A stretch of DNA of 41,395 nt. Source: Acidobacteriota bacterium. Lineage in GTDB: Bacteria > Acidobacteriota > Thermoanaerobaculia > Multivoradales > JAHZIX01. The stretch lies in NCBI GenBank assembly GCA_034211275.1, contig JAXHTF010000042.1, positions 1 to 41,395 of the forward strand, in the 5' to 3' direction. Every line of letters starts with the position of its first letter. The first letter of the stretch is position 1. Both the position numbers and the translations under genes were made by a program. Under the pieces are notes generated by a model. That model saw only the letters and a list, made by a program, of their open reading frames with translations, made no database searches and was not told where the DNA came from. Shown one piece after another: positions 41,163 to 41,395 of this stretch.

Positions 41163-41395
41163 CGAAGCGCCGACCGCAACGCCGACAGCAACGCCTCCAG
41201 CAACGCCGAAAGCAACGCCGACAGCAACGCCGACAGCAACGCCGAAAGCAACGCCTCCAGCAACGCCTCCAGCAACGCCTCTAGCAACGCCTCTAGCAAC
41301 GCCTCTAGCAACGCCTCTAGCAACGCCGACAGCAACGCCTCCAGCAACGCCTCCAGCAACGCCGAAAGCAACGCCGAAAGCAACGCCGAAAGCAA
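41159..41395 (-). CDS. Candidate 3' part of a Leu-rich repeat ORF, runs off the window
   Basis: This minus-strand frame reads as at least 78 residues of tandem LLEA/LLSA tetrapeptides and stops at TGA 41161-41159, overlapping the TTG start of the ATPase in a TTGA arrangement. It is open at the right edge, so its beginning is unseen. Base changes between repeat units are mostly silent in this frame (CTG, CTA and CTT all Leu), an argument that it is translated. The same DNA is also open in the ATPase frame (A-x-G-V repeats), so this call is tentative. The composition could form a long Leu-rich amphipathic or membrane-associated helix. Confidence 0.35.
   Translation of the reverse strand: MLSALLSALLSALLEALLEALLSALLEALLEALLEALLEALLEALLEALLSALLSALLSALLSALLEALLSALRSALR
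41166..41395. repeat. 12-bp minisatellite (AACGCCnnnAGC), at least 18 units
   Basis: Eighteen full units run from 41178 to 41393, with a degenerate unit at 41166-41177 and the next unit cut by the window edge. The unit is AACGCC-nnn-AGC, where nnn is GAC, TCC, TCT or GAA. The order from 41178 is GAC, TCC, GAA, GAC, GAC, GAA, TCC, TCC, TCT four times, GAC, TCC, TCC, GAA three times. Runs of identical neighbours indicate recent unit duplication. Since 12 is a multiple of 3, copy-number change keeps any reading frame. Confidence 0.95.

Noticed and set aside
41178-41395. CRISPR-like array
   Set aside because: The 12-bp units are contiguous with no unique spacers, so this is a minisatellite.
41178-41395. 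Plus-strand reading of the minisatellite as Ser-Asn-Ala-x or Thr-Pro-x-Ala repeats
   Set aside because: These frames would have to begin inside the oppositely oriented ATPase gene, and no plausible plus-strand start or upstream coding region exists in the window. They cannot be fully excluded for a gene beginning within the repeat.

Overview
This GC-rich window most likely comes from an Acidobacteriota chromosome, probably a Thermoanaerobaculia-like lineage. That placement is inference. It rests on a VWA-like protein resembling the acidobacterial VWFA family, a DUF4388 protein, the GC-rich codon usage, and many secreted proteins of unknown function beside housekeeping genes. No rRNA, intact tRNA, CRISPR array, transposase or phage gene was seen.

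Layout. (1) 89-7011 is an envelope-polysaccharide block: a GT-C membrane glycosyltransferase, then divergently three GT4 glycosyltransferases and a WcaJ/WbaP-type sugar-1-phosphate transferase, the last three genes overlapping. (2) 7188-11636 is a lower-GC accessory stretch of four secreted proteins in two ATGA-coupled pairs, one a matrixin-like metalloprotease with a DNRLRE tail. It ends in a 20-codon relic of a second DNRLRE gene. (3) 16086-11775 (minus) is a MoxR / DUF58 / TgpA-type transglutaminase operon. A repeat-bearing lipoprotein, a GT2 glycosyltransferase and a large polytopic membrane protein follow. (4) 20221-23402 holds recA and an NhaC-family antiporter with an extra extracytoplasmic N-terminal domain. 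(5) 23410-28852 holds a DUF4388 protein, a secreted glycosidase-like protein, a small Smr protein next to a histone-deacetylase-fold enzyme with a large extra C-terminal domain, and a lipoprotein. (6) 29086-36318 holds a PlsB-like acyltransferase, a PDZ-membrane-GAF-GGDEF diguanylate cyclase, an OmpA-type porin and a VWA-like secreted protein. (7) 36585-38819 is an M3 oligopeptidase lipoprotein, followed by a 609-bp gene-free tract packed with REP-like palindromes. (8) The right end is a membrane-associated STAND/AAA-like ATPase whose 5' side runs into a 12-bp minisatellite that continues past the window edge.

The most notable observations are these. The minisatellite's unit variation is synonymous in one particular reading frame. 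A metzincin is coupled to a protein with an NTR/TIMP-like pattern. The DNRLRE relic marks a past duplication or deletion. Several genes lack a Shine-Dalgarno sequence but carry a TANNNT box 6-10 nt before the start codon, which suggests leaderless transcripts. Intergenic palindromic repeats are numerous.

All domain names come from reading motifs by eye; no database search was run.
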